Of a DNA stretch of 16,100 nt, positions 14,531-16,100 are shown one piece after another; positions within the stretch are counted from its first letter, which is position 1; the number at the start of each line of letters is the position of its first letter. The position numbers and the translations under genes are program-made. A model generated the notes under the pieces. That model was not told where the DNA came from and searched no databases. It was given only the letters and a program-made list of their open reading frames with translations. Source of the DNA: UBA2336 sp964538575 (lineage in GTDB: Bacteria > Bacteroidota > Bacteroidia > Cytophagales > Cyclobacteriaceae); NCBI GenBank assembly GCA_964538575.1, contig CAZIGG010000071.1, forward strand, positions 1 to 16,100, read 5' to 3'.

Positions 14531-15510
14531 ATCCGTACAGTCTTAATATTGAGCAAAACATCCAGCACGAATAGTGCCAGTGCTGTTGCCAGGAAGTAAA
14601 AATACCGGTTAGCGGTGACATCCATCACACGGGCGTCCATCAATTCACCTTCAATTTTGCTGATCGTATTAATTAACCTCGAAACGTCATTCCTGGTTTC
14701 ATTGATTTCGTAGTACTTACCCCCGGTTCTGGAAGCTAACGCCATCAGGGATGTTGAATTCAGCTTTGTGATCACTACGTTGCCGTTGCGGTCCATTTTA
14801 TAGCCTGAGCCTGACCGGATCTGGCCTCCTTTTTCAGTTCCGATCCCGAGTGTAAAAAGCCTGATGTTTTCATCTTCTATTTTCCGGGCTGCATCCGCGG
14901 TATCGTCTCCAAAATCTTCGCCATCGCTGATCAGGATTATAATTTTTGATTTGGCTTCGGTTCGTGCATTATTTTCCTCCATTTTTTTCATGGCCATGCG
15001 CAGGGGCGGGCCGAAATCAGTTCCTGAAGAAGGCACCAGTCCCGTGTTCATGGATTCAATGAAAAGGCTTAATGCATTTTGATCGTAGGTAAGCGGGCAT
15101 TGCATAAAAGCTTCCGATGAAAAGATGATGATGCCGATGCGATCGGAACTGAAGGCGTCCACGAGCTTCTTCATCTCGAACTTTATCTTTTCCAGGCGCG
15201 TAGGCTGGATATCAAACGCATCCATGGATTTTGAAAGATCCACGCAGATCATAATGTCTTTTCCTACAGACTTAACTTCCTGTCTGGAGGAGCCGAATGA
15301 CGGCCCGAGCAACGCGATGATCAGCAGCGAAAACATGATAGTACGAATGCCGACCTTAATAAAGATTGTTGAAAAGGAAGTATTGAGCGAACGGGCGATG
15401 TTAATTACCCGGATAATGTAGAGTACATACAGCACTACAAAGAGCGCTATAAAGATGATTTCCGTAAGTCCGATTCCGCGATACCAGGCCACTGTAATAG
15501 TTCCGTACAT
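14527..15510 (-). CDS. batB: BatB-like membrane-anchored VWA-domain protein
   Basis: A 327-residue inner-membrane protein with a von Willebrand A domain, as in BatA/BatB of the bat operon. Two N-terminal membrane helices (about residues 14-36 and 53-70), a VWA domain about 83-285, and a C-terminal helix (YFYFLATALALFVLDVLL). The MIDAS metal site is complete: D91-x-S93-x-S95 (DLSKS), Thr164 (SSGTDFGPP) and Asp196 (ISDGEDFGD), so it should bind a divalent metal and ligand proteins. The ATG at 15508-15510 is preferred to one 27 codons upstream, whose extra residues are Cys/Arg-rich and unlike the family. It overlaps batC by 4 bp. No MoxR ATPase, DUF58 or second VWA gene precedes it; the upstream gene is divergent. 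BatA and BatB are hard to separate; position before BatC favours BatB. Confidence 0.82.
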   Translation of the reverse strand: MYGTITVAWYRGIGLTEIIFIALFVVLYVLYIIRVINIARSLNTSFSTIFIKVGIRTIMFSLLIIALLGPSFGSSRQEVKSVGKDIMICVDLSKSMDAFDIQPTRLEKIKFEMKKLVDAFSSDRIGIIIFSSEAFMQCPLTYDQNALSLFIESMNTGLVPSSGTDFGPPLRMAMKKMEENNARTEAKSKIIILISDGEDFGDDTADAARKIEDENIRLFTLGIGTEKGGQIRSGSGYKMDRNGNVVITKLNSTSLMALASRTGGKYYEINETRNDVSRLINTISKIEGELMDARVMDVTANRYFYFLATALALFVLDVLLNIKTVRI

Positions 15511-15652
15511 ACTATAAGTCTTGCAAGTAACACTTATTACGCAATCGGGGCAATACCGCTGGTGGATTCTGATAAATCGTGAAATCACCAAAACCTGACC
15601 GGCAGGAAACAGTGACTGATTTTTGCTATTTTGGCAGTCTTAATGAACTACA

Positions 15653-15925
15653 ATGACACCGGTAAAATTCAATGAAAAAGAAATCCGCGAGATCAATGCA
15701 ATCATCGCTGAAATTTCAAAAGTGATCAAGCCTAAAAGTGAAATAGGAGCCCGGAGCAAAGCAACGCTTACCGGATTACTCGCATCGGCCAAAACCAAAA
15801 AGCCAAGCTACTTCAAATGCAAGCGTGAATATTCCGATGCGATTGTGAACCACTTTACGAAGGAAAAAGGGGTTACTAAAAGCCGGTTCAGCACGACTGC
15901 GCAAGACACTGTTTTTGTGATCTAA
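15653..15925 (+). CDS. small basic protein of unknown function
   Basis: A 90-residue protein with no family I recognise. It has no signal peptide or membrane segment, so it should be cytosolic. Residues 6-30 look helical and amphipathic (NEKEIREINAIIAEISKVIK). The middle is Lys/Ser/Thr-rich (GARSKATLTGLLASAKTKKP), then FKCKREYSDAIVNHFTKEKG and a C-terminal TTAQDTVFVI. Net charge is positive, with one Cys. It diverges from batB over a 142-bp spacer. A near-consensus TATTTTG lies 20 bp upstream (15627-15633). An out-of-frame ATG at 15643 reads only ten codons. Codon use resembles the neighbours, so it is probably real. Nucleic-acid binding is possible from charge alone, but unsupported. Confidence 0.55.
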   Translation: MTPVKFNEKEIREINAIIAEISKVIKPKSEIGARSKATLTGLLASAKTKKPSYFKCKREYSDAIVNHFTKEKGVTKSRFSTTAQDTVFVI

Positions 15926-16001
15926 GCAGCTTTAAAAACCGCCTGATGTTAAAAACCTTCAGGACACATTTTCGTTAGTCCATTAAAAAAATGCAGTTTC
16001 G

Positions 16002-16100
16002 ATGAGAAAAATTGATATTCTGAACTTTATCACTGATTTCCGCAAAGCCCCGAACGACATCAAAACATACGCGCAGGTTCTGTCGCACCTCGGTGTAACC
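16002..16100 (+). CDS. start of an unrecognised protein, cut by the window edge
   Basis: ATG at 16002-16004 opens a frame that stays open to the last base: 33 residues beginning MRKIDILNFITDFRK and including a helical-looking NDIKTYAQVLSHLGVT. It follows the 90-residue gene by 76 bp on the same strand. An upstream ATG at 15991 closes after four codons. No family is recognised from so short a piece, and there is no signal peptide. Confidence 0.45.
   Translation, partial: MRKIDILNFITDFRKAPNDIKTYAQVLSHLGVT

Noticed and set aside
15511..15591. 27-codon N-terminal extension of the BatB-like protein
   Set aside because: Residues are Cys- and Arg-rich and not family-like; the internal ATG at 15510 precedes the expected first membrane helix.
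15594..15606. Inverted repeat CCTGACCGGCAGG as an operator between batB and the 90-residue gene
   Set aside because: Only four paired bases on each side around an asymmetric centre, with no second copy. Too weak to call.
15643..15675. Ten-codon upstream open frame overlapping the start of the 90-residue gene
   Set aside because: Very short, out of frame and with no supporting signal. Such frames are expected by chance.
15947..15965. Terminator after the 90-residue gene (CCTGA and TCAGG arms)
   Set aside because: Five-base arms with a long loop and no T-run following; probably chance.
1..16100. CRISPR array, tRNA, rRNA, insertion sequence, prophage or integrase
   Set aside because: I looked for direct-repeat arrays, cloverleaf ends, transposase motifs and terminal inverted repeats and saw none. 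Gene content is ordinary chromosomal.

Overview
The window looks like a chromosomal, largely housekeeping segment of a Bacteroidota genome, probably order Cytophagales (inference). Pointers are: a TamL-type lipoprotein Omp85 protein, a fused alpha/beta 2-oxoacid dehydrogenase E1, a BatB/BatC pair, a long YwqK-repeat secreted protein, a long-form PurC, TAnnTTTG-type -7 elements (typical of the phylum's promoters) and the absence of obvious Shine-Dalgarno sites. It is a draft assembly. Three runs of exactly 100 N (3816-3915, 9322-9421, 12345-12444) look like fixed-size placeholders, and each damages one gene: the E1 is interrupted, the ribonuclease Z start codon is clipped by one base, and the thiolase loses its last codons.

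Layout. Positions 1-4236 (+ strand): the tail of an ArsC/Spx-like protein, a MATE transporter, an unrecognised secreted protein and the fused E1 enzyme. Positions 4237-4392: a 156-bp spacer made of degenerate short repeats. Positions 4393-6876 (-): tamL, which starts with TTG only 10 bp from the divergent TrmH/SpoU RNA methyltransferase (6887-7627, +). That gene meets the queuosine-precursor transporter gene tail to tail with a 4-bp overlap. Positions 7624-9863 (-): an STAS protein, a strong intrinsic terminator, then ribonuclease Z and the YhhQ-type transporter one base apart. Positions 9965-13613 (-): thiolase, a 16-repeat YwqK-family protein and PurC. Positions 13685-15510 (-): BatB-like and BatC-like genes overlapping by ATGA. 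Positions 15653-16100 (+): a 90-residue orphan and the start of another small protein.

How the genes relate. The clearest functional grouping is RNA maturation: a 2'-O-methyltransferase, RNase Z (tRNA 3' ends) and a transporter for the precursor of queuosine (a tRNA anticodon base) are adjacent. Envelope functions (TamL, BatB/BatC, YwqK-type protein, secreted unknown, MATE pump) form a second theme. The E1 enzyme and the thiolase fit branched-chain amino acid or fatty-acid carbon metabolism, but are 8 kb apart on opposite strands. I found no mobile element, CRISPR array, tRNA or rRNA. No stretch longer than 300 bases lacks a gene. I see no convincing new multi-gene system; the most unusual items are the spacer repeats, the isolated Bat pair with its extreme-charge linker, and the tRNA-related cluster.
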